Shown: piece after piece, positions 17,705 to 24,849 of the stretch
Layout: the number at the start of each line of letters is the position of its first letter
Position numbering within the stretch: the stretch's first letter is position 1
Assembly: GCF_001072375.1 (NCBI RefSeq)
Contig: NZ_JVKV01000052.1
Coordinates: 1-64,000, forward strand
DNA length: 64,000 nucleotides
Direction of reading: 5' to 3'
DNA from: Streptococcus pseudopneumoniae
GTDB lineage: Bacteria > Bacillota > Bacilli > Lactobacillales > Streptococcaceae
Program-made: the position numbers and the translations under genes
Notes under the pieces: generated by a model
What the model was told of the DNA's origin: nothing
The model's database searches: none
What the model saw: only the letters and a program-made list of their open reading frames with translations

Positions 17705-19330
17705 TTACAATAACGTAGTTGAATTTGCATGAGGTCTATCGCTTTTTATTATTTCAATGTGTAAATCTCTCACAATATTTATACTAGTTAAAATAGCTTC
17801 ACCTTGATTTAGCTTATTAATCTGTCTATATGATTGCTCGGACAAATGATTTTTTATAGCCTCTAGCTCATTTTTATGAGTAAGCCTATGAATTAATAAT
17901 GTTCCAATTTGACCTAGTAATTCCTTTGGAACATCTTGAGGATTTTGTGTTGTTAAAAATAGAAATATTCCTTTTTTTCTCCCTTCTCGCGCAATAGAAG
18001 TTAAGCCTATCTGATAATTATTCTCCTGATTATTTTGTGAATATCTGTGCACTTCGTCAATAAACATCACGAAGGCAATATTATCTTTTTTCTTTGAATC
18101 TATAATATATGTACTTATCAATTCAACTATCATCCCTCCAATACTATCACTAGTACCTATAGTAGAAGTATTTATATACAAACTACGGATATCATTTTTT
18201 AAAAAGCTATCAATTTTCTCAATTAAATCAGTTTTAGTTTTAGTTTTGGGAGAGAAAAAATCTGATAATTTAGTATTAGATATCTTGTATTCAACTTTTT
18301 GCACGAGCCATTGTTTTTGATTGAATTGAAATGATCCTGCAATATATGTTTTCATATCTCTACTGATTTCAACTGCCTCTTCAGTAATTTGTCTCGAAAG
18401 TAAGGATATATCAAAAGAAGTGTCTTGGATACTTAAACTAGACATGGCTTTAGAAACTTCAGTGGGCGTCTTTCCATTTTTCTGGTACACATCATTAATA
18501 CCCATTTTGTTTTGATAACGTAAACTTTTTATAGCATCCGCCAATACAGCAGGCTGAGTAGAATCATTAGTCTCAAAGAGTGTTGCCCACTGACTAAAAG
18601 ATACCCGACCTGTATCTAAAATTGTATCAATACCTAAATTTAACTTAATGATATTTTTATTTTTATTGAACGAATTGGAGTATTCTCCAGTAGGGTCAAT
18701 TATCAGAACCTTTTTGTCGTTCTCAATCAATTTATCTAAAATAGATAGGGATGATGTTGATTTTCCACTATTAGTTGTCCCAATTGCCATAAGATGCCTG
18801 TCGAATAATGTGCTTGGGCGTAAAGAAACTTCTTCTGAGGGGAAGCTTGAAAATTTTGCAAACGATGTTAGTTTAATTTCGGGTTTTTTGGAATCCTCGT
18901 CTTTAAGTTCAATTGATTTTAAATAGATGTCTACAATTCTTTTGTTGGCGATATAGACCTTATCCGTTAGGCCAACGGTCGAAAAACCTGAAAGTTTAAA
19001 TTTTTTACTATTGTTCGACATTACACCTATTATATCCAAACTTAATTCAGGATAGATTTTTTCTGAGTGTTCTCTCAGAAGAGCATTATGTACACTATCC
19101 GAACTTGGTAGCTTTGAATGGTACACTTCACCCAAATAAATACCAAGAACGGATTCAACAATAACGAGAAAATTTATAGTATTAGGCACTAGCAATTCCT
19201 TGCGAATTTTTCTGAATTTTAACCATGAAAGATTTTCAACCTGAACAACACTTGAATTTTTATATACTTCAGAAATCATGCCTAAATAAAAATCGTTTTT
19301 ATCATTATTTGGATATAGTGAATCAATCAT
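17705..19330 (-). CDS. HerA-type ATPase of a SIR2-HerA defence pair
   Basis: A 541-aa protein with an N-terminal HAS-barrel-like region and a HerA/DUF87 RecA-fold ATPase: Walker A GTTNSGKS (184-191), a DPTGEY motif (212-217), Walker B VMFIDE (421-426) and a sensor region LFLTTQNPQDVPKEL. HerA ATPases form hexamers. Beside SIR2 genes they act as the partner of an NAD-depleting anti-phage complex. The ATG at 19330 is chosen because AGAGGTG precedes it; it overlaps the SIR2 stop by 8 nt, so the two are translationally coupled. The DNA is more AT-rich than the mobility genes. Confidence 0.88.
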   Translation of the reverse strand: MIDSLYPNNDKNDFYLGMISEVYKNSSVVQVENLSWLKFRKIRKELLVPNTINFLVIVESVLGIYLGEVYHSKLPSSDSVHNALLREHSEKIYPELSLDIIGVMSNNSKKFKLSGFSTVGLTDKVYIANKRIVDIYLKSIELKDEDSKKPEIKLTSFAKFSSFPSEEVSLRPSTLFDRHLMAIGTTNSGKSTSSLSILDKLIENDKKVLIIDPTGEYSNSFNKNKNIIKLNLGIDTILDTGRVSFSQWATLFETNDSTQPAVLADAIKSLRYQNKMGINDVYQKNGKTPTEVSKAMSSLSIQDTSFDISLLSRQITEEAVEISRDMKTYIAGSFQFNQKQWLVQKVEYKISNTKLSDFFSPKTKTKTDLIEKIDSFLKNDIRSLYINTSTIGTSDSIGGMIVELISTYIIDSKKKDNIAFVMFIDEVHRYSQNNQENNYQIGLTSIAREGRKKGIFLFLTTQNPQDVPKELLGQIGTLLIHRLTHKNELEAIKNHLSEQSYRQINKLNQGEAILTSINIVRDLHIEIIKSDRPHANSTTLL

Positions 19331-20501
19331 TACTTTCACCTCTAACAAAATAATTCGTTAAATCTGTATTCATCACTGCCTTTAAAAAAGCAATATTATA
19401 ATTACTATTCATTAATTTTTTTATCTCTTCCCAATTTTCATTAGGCTTTTCAGGGGAAATATTAAAATCGGTAATCAATAAAGATAGACTTGGGATATTT
19501 TTTAAAGCTTGAATTATCATTTGTGATATATGATTATCAGCAAAACTAAACCCCGCTGTAATTAAGAGAGTGTTAGGTTTTCGAAGTAATTCTTGAAATT
19601 TAGAAAATAATTCAAAATAAGGTTTCTGATAGCTTTGCATGTATTTATTTGAGCTCGGAAAAATCATTATTGGAGATTTTGAATCAACTTTATTTTTTCT
19701 AACAATTTTATCTTGCTCTCGCTCCCAAGTTAAAGAACCATGGATTTTTAATAAGTTCACAACTGACTTCTTATAGGCTTCCTTTTGAGATTTTACATCT
19801 GAAATTGGCTTTGATAAGTACCAGTCGAACATATCAACATCGAAAGTTGGTTCATGAGAAAAAGTAAAGCCGTCAAATACAGTATAATTCAAGCTATAGG
19901 CACTTTCCTCAATAATCGTATCATAATTAGTAGTTACTATGGAAAGTCTATTAGGTGTAACATGCATATCAGTTAATTGTTTAATTAGTTTTGCATGTTT
20001 AAAGTATTTTTCATCGTAATTGTAAGATGTTTTATCCTGAATAATTTCAATAATTTTAGTGTATGACTTCTCGAATTTATCTTTTTCTGAATCGGATACA
20101 AACCGAGAGAATGCTTGCATTTGAGATAAAAAGTCTTCCAAATTAAAATCGTCTTCTTTTGTACAATATTTACACATTTTAGATAATTCATCAAGACTAA
20201 AATAATCAGGCTCGACTAGTTGTTTTTTCGCCTCTTTTGCTAGCATATCCACAGTATGGCCAAATCTGGGATCTCTATCACCTACAACAGACGCTCCTGC
20301 TCCAACAAGTAAAATTATATTTTCAAAATGCCCTATGAAGTTAAAAATTTCATGTTTAATAATATTCTTAAAATCTTCTTCACTGATTGGCTTTTCTTCA
20401 TCGTTAAGAATTTCTTTGCTATTTCTATAGTATTTACTAATGTTATTATCAATTTTTTGGGAAGTTAGAGCAATATTAGTGCTTAAATAATTATTCTCCA
20501 T
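19323..20501 (-). CDS. SIR2-domain NADase-type protein of a SIR2-HerA defence pair
   Basis: A 392-aa SIR2-like (SIR2_2) protein. The Rossmann glycine motif is VGAGAS (66-71), TTNYDT holds the catalytic-type Asn192, KIHGS holds His254, and TAGFSFADNH (316-325) completes the nucleotide site. Such bacterial SIR2 domains are NAD hydrolases that stop growth upon phage infection. Pairing with HerA in one overlapping operon matches the described SIR2-HerA systems. The start has GGAG nine bases upstream. No zinc-finger cysteines of the deacylase type are present, unlike the Sir2 at 43658. Confidence 0.87.
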   Translation of the reverse strand: MENNYLSTNIALTSQKIDNNISKYYRNSKEILNDEEKPISEEDFKNIIKHEIFNFIGHFENIILLVGAGASVVGDRDPRFGHTVDMLAKEAKKQLVEPDYFSLDELSKMCKYCTKEDDFNLEDFLSQMQAFSRFVSDSEKDKFEKSYTKIIEIIQDKTSYNYDEKYFKHAKLIKQLTDMHVTPNRLSIVTTNYDTIIEESAYSLNYTVFDGFTFSHEPTFDVDMFDWYLSKPISDVKSQKEAYKKSVVNLLKIHGSLTWEREQDKIVRKNKVDSKSPIMIFPSSNKYMQSYQKPYFELFSKFQELLRKPNTLLITAGFSFADNHISQMIIQALKNIPSLSLLITDFNISPEKPNENWEEIKKLMNSNYNIAFLKAVMNTDLTNYFVRGESND

Positions 20502-20618
20502 GGTTATTCTCCATTTTTTCTATACAATAACCATTATATCACTTTTCATTAATCAAATCACTAGTATAGCAATTTCGATAAAAGAACTTCATCTTTCCAA
20601 ATAACTAAAGTTCAAGTT

Positions 20619-20724
20619 TATACTATTCGAAAATCAAATTCAAACCACGTCAGCATCGCCTTACCGTACTCAAGTACAGCCTGCAGCTAGCTTCCTATTT
20701 TGCTCTTTGATTTTCATTGAGTAT
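20619..20724 (-). repeat. BOX element (boxA-boxC, no boxB)
   Basis: The sequence from TATACTATTCGAAAATC through CAAACCACGTCAGC and CTTACCGTACTCAAG to CTTTGATTTTCATTGAGTA matches the pneumococcal/mitis-group BOX repeat: a boxA unit directly joined to boxC, about 106 nt. BOX elements are non-autonomous mobile repeats. It shows that this part of the element has resided in a mitis-group host long enough to acquire one. Confidence 0.85.
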
Positions 20725-20964
20725 TAATTTATATTGGTTTTGAAAATAAAATTGTTTATCATTTCAAAGAGTTAAAGTAAGTAATATTCCATCAAGAATT
20801 AATAAATACATACAGAAAGATTTTTACTTATATTTTATAAAATTCAAGACAGCACTCTCAAAAGTTTTTATGAAAGATAGAAATTCTTTTTACTCCTCAC
20901 TCATGCTATCCCCCTCCTTGTAGATTTAGAGACTTTTTGTAAAAGGATATAAAACATCCCTATG

Positions 20965-21037
20965 AAGAATAGCGATTTGGCTTTAGAAATCCGTATTATT
21001 AATCGAATTTCTAACAAATCAGGGGTTCACTATTCTT
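20965..21037. repeat. 73-nt imperfect inverted repeat
   Basis: Three paired blocks: AAGAATAG/CTATTCTT (ends), GATTTG/CAAATC and TTAGAAAT/ATTTCTAA, around a 16-nt loop. It could be a folded RNA, a MITE remnant or a terminator-like structure. No promoter is evident. Confidence 0.6.
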
Positions 21038-21080
21038 TATTAAGGACATTTTTAAACGCAGTTTTTGCTTAGATTTTGAA

Positions 21081-21181
21081 AAATATTGTTCAAATACACA
21101 ATAAATTGTGTGTCAAAGGGGAGCTGAAACAGCAGTATTACCACAAAGCTATCCAGCCCAAACCGAAAGGCGAAGCGAACA
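21081..21181 (+). repeat. 101-nt structured direct repeat, copy B
   Basis: Same orientation as copy A (17100-17200), about 3.98 kb away. It contains a near-perfect dyad ACACAAT-AA-ATTGTGT (21096-21111) and ends in AACCGAAAGGCGAAGCGAA. A 17-bp hairpin begins five bases further on. Confidence 0.75.
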
Positions 21182-21186
21182 TAAAA

Positions 21187-21227
21187 CTCCCCAAAAGTTA
21201 GATTTTTTCTATCTAACTTTTGGGGAG
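21187..21227 (-). terminator. 17-bp perfect hairpin, probable terminator of the lipoprotein operon
   Basis: Arms CTCCCCAAAAGTTAGAT (21187-21203) and ATCTAACTTTTGGGGAG (21211-21227) pair without mismatch around a 7-nt loop. On the minus strand the stem is followed by TTTTAT. It lies 137 bp after the stop of the last operon gene at 21364. Confidence 0.65.
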
Positions 21228-21363
21228 CGGTACAAATGAGCCGTCTTTTTTCTATTATTCGTCAAATATAAATATTATTTTTGGGATTAGATACCTTAGA
21301 TTTGAAGAAGAGAAGATAATCTTAGTTTTATCTGGCAATATAACTAGACCGTAACTCCTTAAC

Positions 21364-21546
21364 TTATTTATCTTCCTCTCTTTCCATTCTGCGTTTTTCT
21401 TCGTGCTTATCCAAGCTTTTTGAAAAGAATTGCTCGGTTAAATCTGTTAGCCAATCTGCAAAACGCTCGCCTGCGAATTGAATAGCGATAAGAATTCCAG
21501 TTACTGCAATAAAAACCAAAATCAAGTAATTATCCAAATTAGCCAT
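21364..21546 (-). CDS. Small single-TM protein
   Basis: A 60-aa protein: one N-terminal membrane segment (about residues 7-25, YLILVFIAVTGILIAIQF) and a charged, probably helical cytoplasmic tail (DKHEEKRRMEREEDK). It directly follows its upstream neighbour (1-bp gap) as the last gene of the minus-strand operon 21364-23344. Family unknown; it could be an accessory subunit for the other membrane proteins of the operon. Confidence 0.55.
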   Translation of the reverse strand: MANLDNYLILVFIAVTGILIAIQFAGERFADWLTDLTEQFFSKSLDKHEEKRRMEREEDK

Positions 21547-21547
21547 T

Positions 21548-21880
21548 TTAATTATTTTCTCCTTGTTTTCTTGCTTCTACTAAAATATCTTTAAAATCGT
21601 CATCTTGCCAAAGTGTGAAAAAAGTAATTCCACCAACCACAACAGAGACCATCACACCTGTAAGGCTACTTCCACGCTTTTTCGAAACCAGTTTGTTTAT
21701 CTCTTTGCCTGCGGATTTAAATAGCCCAGCTGAGAGATAAGAATCAGGATTAAATACGGAACCTGCTGTATAGCTTTGCCCGTAATAAATCACTGAACCA
21801 TTATCTCTAAATCCATAAAATAGAAACCCAATGATAGCTATTGTTATAATTGCCAACCGAATTTTAATGCTATTTTTCAT
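21548..21880 (-). CDS. Small two-TM protein
   Basis: A 110-aa protein with an N-terminal hydrophobic segment (residues 7-23) and a second one near residues 74-90 (LTGVMVSVVVGGITFFTLW). Between them is a short loop rich in Gly, Ser and Tyr that would face outside. I do not recognise the family. It lies 18 bp after a lipoprotein gene in the same operon. Confidence 0.6.
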   Translation of the reverse strand: MKNSIKIRLAIITIAIIGFLFYGFRDNGSVIYYGQSYTAGSVFNPDSYLSAGLFKSAGKEINKLVSKKRGSSLTGVMVSVVVGGITFFTLWQDDDFKDILVEARKQGENN

Positions 21881-21898
21881 ATTACTTTACCTTTTACG

Positions 21899-22288
21899 TT
21901 ACTTATAATCAATACCTTTTCTTGTTATTGCAACGACCTTTCCTTTACTAAGAAAAACAATCACTGACTTACCGTCTTTTAATTTGTAAACGTAGTAGTC
22001 TGTAATGATACCATTTATCCCCACAGTCCAATTTGATTTCTGAGACAGGATTGATTCACTACTAGATAAGTCCATTTTTAGTAGTTTTTCATATAACTGG
22101 GTAACATCACTAAGAGAAGAGGACTTCTCGTGTGGTGCTCCAACCGCCTTAAGCAAGTCTTTTTCGGTTAGTTCATTCTGAACACTTGGAAAATTCGATA
22201 AAACTAAATCCTTTCTCTTATTTGCGCAAGAAACAAGTAACAGAATCATCACTAAACATGTAATCACCATTCCTAATTTTTTCATCAT
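21899..22288 (-). CDS. Small lipoprotein
   Basis: A 129-aa secreted lipoprotein: MMKKLGMVITCLVMILLLVSC is a signal peptide with lipobox LVSC (Cys near residue 21). The mature domain is about 108 aa, with a C-terminal beta-rich part (TDYYVYKLKDGKSVIVFLSKGKVVAITRKG) resembling small SmpA/OmlA- or DUF4947-like folds. The start shares one base with the stop of the upstream lipoprotein gene. It may act at the cell surface together with that partner. Confidence 0.7.
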   Translation of the reverse strand: MMKKLGMVITCLVMILLLVSCANKRKDLVLSNFPSVQNELTEKDLLKAVGAPHEKSSSLSDVTQLYEKLLKMDLSSSESILSQKSNWTVGINGIITDYYVYKLKDGKSVIVFLSKGKVVAITRKGIDYK

Positions 22289-22743
22289 TATTCTACCTTT
22301 TTAAATTCAAACTTTAATGAATTTTCTCCAATCATAAAACCATTCTGGTTATCAGAATTATCATTTAATGGCTTATTTTCAAAATATAAAGTCTTTTGGT
22401 CGTCAGACAGGGTTGCAATTCCGGAAATATTTTTTCCTTCAATTACAATTTTGTCGCCTTTTTGATGCCATTTGGCGGAGAAAGTTTCGCCGTTGTCCAT
22501 TGTTAAAGTTCCGTCTTTTTTTATCTCCATAGTAGCATTCCAGTGAATATATTTAGAGATAATTGAAGCAAGGTCGGCTTGTCCAGTTGCTTTACCTGCG
22601 ATTTTCGCTCCATCTTCTCTAACACTTCCTTGGTCGAAGATATCGGTTTTCCATTTACCTGTAAAGTTCTTAGGGGAACTACAACCTAAAAGCATAATAC
22701 ATGACAGTAAAATTATAAATGAGAAAAATAACCTTCTCTTCAT
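22288..22743 (-). CDS. Lipoprotein with a beta-rich domain
   Basis: A 151-aa secreted lipoprotein. The ATG at 22743 (MKRRLFFSFIILLSCIMLLGC) has AGAAAGAG upstream and gives a proper signal peptide with lipobox MLLGC. The mature part alternates short hydrophobic strands and turns (GKWKTDIFD, TMEIKKDGTLTMDNGETFSAKW, GDKIVIEGKNISG), similar in style to lipocalin/DUF-type small surface domains. Role unknown; sited in a mobile element, it could serve in surface exclusion, adhesion or phage-receptor masking. Confidence 0.7.
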   Translation of the reverse strand: MKRRLFFSFIILLSCIMLLGCSSPKNFTGKWKTDIFDQGSVREDGAKIAGKATGQADLASIISKYIHWNATMEIKKDGTLTMDNGETFSAKWHQKGDKIVIEGKNISGIATLSDDQKTLYFENKPLNDNSDNQNGFMIGENSLKFEFKKVE

Positions 22744-22762
22744 CGATACTCTTTCTAATAAA

Positions 22763-22933
22763 TTACCAATATCTATCAAAGGCACTAAGAATATAGCTAA
22801 GGTCTTGGGATTGTTCTTTAATCTTCCCACCAACGACTAATTGATATTCAATTCCGCCAAGAAAACCACCTGAGCTTTCAATAACCTCAACCAATTCATC
22901 ACGAACTACTTTTTGATTTAAACGAGTATTCAT
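22763..22933 (-). CDS. 56-aa small protein
   Basis: Reads MNTRLNQKVVRDELVEVIE…AFDRYW and stops at 22763. The ATG at 22933 has AAAGAGG at a good distance, and the gene sits between two operon genes with short gaps (20 and 18 bp), so it is probably real despite its size. It is glycine-rich in the middle (SSGGFLGGIEY) and has no membrane segment. Unknown family. Confidence 0.6.
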   Translation of the reverse strand: MNTRLNQKVVRDELVEVIESSGGFLGGIEYQLVVGGKIKEQSQDLSYILSAFDRYW

Positions 22934-22951
22934 TTTAAACCTCTTTCTATT

Positions 22952-23344
22952 CTATCTCGAACTATATTGCATAATTCGTTCTATAATGGCGTCACGGCGT
23001 TTAATGCTTTCAGACATTTTTATCGCGCCATTAAGACCATACCACATTTTCGAAAATCCAGAATCACCTAAAGCAATGAGCTGAAGCCCGCATTCATTCT
23101 CAAGTTGGTAAACATAAACCTGAACTGCATAAAATTGCGGAGAGAATAAGCCAGCTTTACCTTTAATGACGATTTCTATATCAGCTCTATCATCAAAATC
23201 AGCTAATGCACCCGAACTACTCTGAATAGCTTCTGGGGTTGTTTTCCACTCGGCGCAAATTTCTTGAAGAATCACGCCAATATCAGAAACCGAAAGTTTG
23301 GTTGTTACCTCAACTGAGTCGGCTTTTAAGTCGTTAAGTCCCAT
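22952..23344 (-). CDS. Unknown 130-aa protein, first gene of the lipoprotein operon
   Basis: A soluble alpha/beta protein starting MGLNDLKADSVEVTTKL at 23344 behind a strong GGAGG. It has neither signal peptide nor membrane segment. The composition and the alternating strand pattern (ADIEIVIKGKAGLF, YAVQVYVYQLENECGLQLIALG) suggest a small globular domain. It leads the six-gene operon, whose promoter must lie in the 23345-23595 region that also carries the two 28-bp palindromic sites. Confidence 0.65.
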   Translation of the reverse strand: MGLNDLKADSVEVTTKLSVSDIGVILQEICAEWKTTPEAIQSSSGALADFDDRADIEIVIKGKAGLFSPQFYAVQVYVYQLENECGLQLIALGDSGFSKMWYGLNGAIKMSESIKRRDAIIERIMQYSSR

Positions 23345-23405
23345 AAAGAACCTCCATTTTTTATTTTTCACTCAAAAAATCCCTGCTACAATAGGGGTTG
23401 AGCTT

Positions 23406-23433
23406 GTTTTAGTTAACGGTCGTCAACTAAAAC
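23406..23433 (+). repeat. 28-bp palindromic site 1 (candidate serine recombinase site)
   Basis: Two 13-bp half sites, GTTTTAGTTAACG and CGTCAACTAAAAC, flank a central GT (23419-23420). The design (about 26-28 bp, inverted half sites, 2-bp core) is that of resolvase/invertase crossover sites, and the recombinase gene begins 160 bp away. Confidence 0.6.
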
Positions 23434-23521
23434 AATGAAAAAATAAAAAATGCCAATTCAACAAGGTAACTAAAACCTTATTAAATCAGCATTTGACATA
23501 TTTTTATTGATAACTTTGATT

Positions 23522-23549
23522 GTTTTAACAAACGACCGTTTGCTAAAAC
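23522..23549 (-). repeat. 28-bp palindromic site 2 (candidate serine recombinase site)
   Basis: Half sites GTTTTAACAAACG and CGTTTGCTAAAAC flank a central AC (23535-23536), that is GT on the minus strand. Its reverse complement shares the outer GTTTTAG and the inner AACGGTCGT with site 1, while the differing bases remain self-complementary. Centre-to-centre distance from site 1 is 116 bp. Confidence 0.6.
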
Positions 23550-23595
23550 TGTTGATAGGTTTAATGTACTATTTTTCTAAGGATTTGTCAATCAA

Positions 23596-24240
23596 TTATA
23601 GGTGATTTCTTCTATTTATTTGAATACTATTGCGCCTTAGCACATTATATATGGTTGCGGTGGAAGTACTCAGCTGATTCGCAATATTTCGAACGGACAT
23701 TTCTTTTTGCTGATATTGTGCAATAATTTGCTTTTCTTTATCTTTCGCTATTCCTTTATTGCCAAGTTTTACACCTTTTTCTTTCGCTTTGCGGAGTCCG
23801 TCTTTAGTGCGTTCAGAAATAGCTTGAAGCTCCCATTCTGCCACATAACCCAACATCAAACAAAAGAATTTTCCAGTTAAAGAATCTGTTTCAATATTTT
23901 CATGAATTGATTGAAGATGAATACCATGTTTGGTTAAATCTTCAATAATAGCAGAGAGGTGAAGCATTTTTCTGGTAAGTCTATCCAATTTATACACAAC
24001 AAAATTTGTTTTAACACCTTGCTGGGCATATTTTTTCGCCATTTTTAAAGCTTTGTCAAGTTGTTTTCGCTCCTGATTTCCACCAGAATCTTTTTCAATA
24101 TAGAGTTTATCACAAAAGCCGAGTGCTTCTTTTTGAACAGATAACCCTAATTCTTGCCGATTATCTGTTGAGCTAACTCTGGCATAGCCGATAGTCATTG
24201 TTTTGATATTTTCTAATTTGTTCTTGTGATGATTTGTCAA
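23596..24240 (-). CDS. Small serine recombinase (resolvase/invertase family)
   Basis: A 214-aa recombinase: catalytic N-terminal domain with the nucleophile Ser in GYARVSST, the arginine-rich LDRLTRKMLHLSAIIEDL region, the dimer helix, and a C-terminal helix-turn-helix (NIANQLSTSTATIYNVLRR). Family members perform resolution or inversion at 26-28-bp sites. A TTG start at 24240 has the strong GGAAAGGAG site; an ATG 42 bp downstream has none. Two matching palindromic sites follow its 3' end. It is not the integrase; that is the large serine recombinase at 30832. Confidence 0.9.
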   Translation of the reverse strand: MTNHHKNKLENIKTMTIGYARVSSTDNRQELGLSVQKEALGFCDKLYIEKDSGGNQERKQLDKALKMAKKYAQQGVKTNFVVYKLDRLTRKMLHLSAIIEDLTKHGIHLQSIHENIETDSLTGKFFCLMLGYVAEWELQAISERTKDGLRKAKEKGVKLGNKGIAKDKEKQIIAQYQQKEMSVRNIANQLSTSTATIYNVLRRNSIQINRRNHL

Positions 24241-24301
24241 AATTTCTCCTTTCCTTACTATTGTAGCAGGTAGTTATATTTTAGAGAAAATTGAAAAAAT
24301 G

Positions 24302-24327
24302 AAAAAGACCCACGAGGGTAGGTCTTA
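24302..24327 (-). terminator. Terminator after the 124-aa gene
   Basis: AAGACC and GGTCTT blocks with inner ACCC/GGGT pairing form a hairpin followed by UUUUUC on the minus strand, just past the stop at 24330. Confidence 0.6.
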
Positions 24328-24329
24328 GG

Positions 24330-24704
24330 TTAAACAGAACGCTTATTTCGTTTACGCTCTAAACGCCTTAAAATACTTTGTTTATGCAAAACATATTGTT
24401 CTTCAGTTAAATCTAAAACTTCCATTACAGCAGTGTCTAAATCTGCTCCGTTTCTGGAACTTCTGAAATCAATACCTTGATTTTGACACTCCATCGTATG
24501 AAGAAGAAAATCGTTAAAAACTTTCACTGCTTGACTATTCTTTTCTCTTAAAGCATCTTGCTTTTTCTCGTTAAAACCTGTTAATGCCTGAATTTTTTCA
24601 GCATCATCGATATAAGTTAATAATCTACGAGCAAGATTTTCTTTTGAGTAGGGATTAGCTGCAGTATCATTCCAAATGATTTGTTTATAGCGTTTTGAAT
24701 ACAT
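24330..24704 (-). CDS. Unknown 124-aa protein
   Basis: A highly charged, mostly helical protein starting MYSKRYKQIIWNDTAANPYSKENLARRLLTYID, ending in the basic tail RRLERKRNKRSV. The ATG at 24704 has AGAGG in front; a longer open frame upstream runs through the operator-like region and is not supported. It could be a DNA- or RNA-binding accessory protein, but no motif proves it. Triple CTACCG/CGGTAG sites precede the gene. Confidence 0.6.
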   Translation of the reverse strand: MYSKRYKQIIWNDTAANPYSKENLARRLLTYIDDAEKIQALTGFNEKKQDALREKNSQAVKVFNDFLLHTMECQNQGIDFRSSRNGADLDTAVMEVLDLTEEQYVLHKQSILRRLERKRNKRSV

Positions 24705-24728
24705 GTGAGTTACCTCTAAAAATAGATT

Positions 24729-24767
24729 TCTACCGCTTGCTCGGTAGATTGTTTTATTTTCTACCGA
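24729..24767 (-). promoter_or_regulatory. Operator-like cluster of CTACCG/CGGTAG sites
   Basis: CTACCG at 24730-24735, its inverse CGGTAG at 24742-24747, and CTACCG again at 24761-24766, 25-60 bp upstream of the ATG at 24704. A minus-strand TTGCAT could be the -35. The arrangement suggests a repressor binding region, or a leader hairpin. Confidence 0.4.
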
Positions 24768-24849
24768 ATGCAAGGGATTAACTATTCTCAGAAGTTCTCT
24801 GGAAAGTTGCGAAAATATTAAATTTTATAGCTTTATTATACACTAATAT

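Larger units (their letters stand above)
20502..21363. other. Gene-poor stretch upstream of SIR2
   Basis: 860 bp without a supported gene. It holds, in order, the probable SIR2 promoter region, a BOX element (20619-20724), a 73-nt inverted repeat (20965-21037), repeat copy B (21081-21181) and a 17-bp perfect hairpin (21187-21227). Confidence 0.6.

Noticed and set aside
17100-21181. CRISPR repeats
   Set aside because: Only two copies, 101 nt long and 4 kb apart, with no spacers or cas genes. No CRISPR array was seen anywhere in the window.
23493-23521. Complete promoter inside the possible invertible segment
   Set aside because: The -35 TTGACA is perfect but no good -10 follows at 16-18 bp on this strand, so I report only the hexamer.
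24241-24301. Alternative ATG start of the small serine recombinase
   Set aside because: The ATG 42 bp inside has no ribosome site, while the TTG at 24240 has a strong one, so the TTG was kept.
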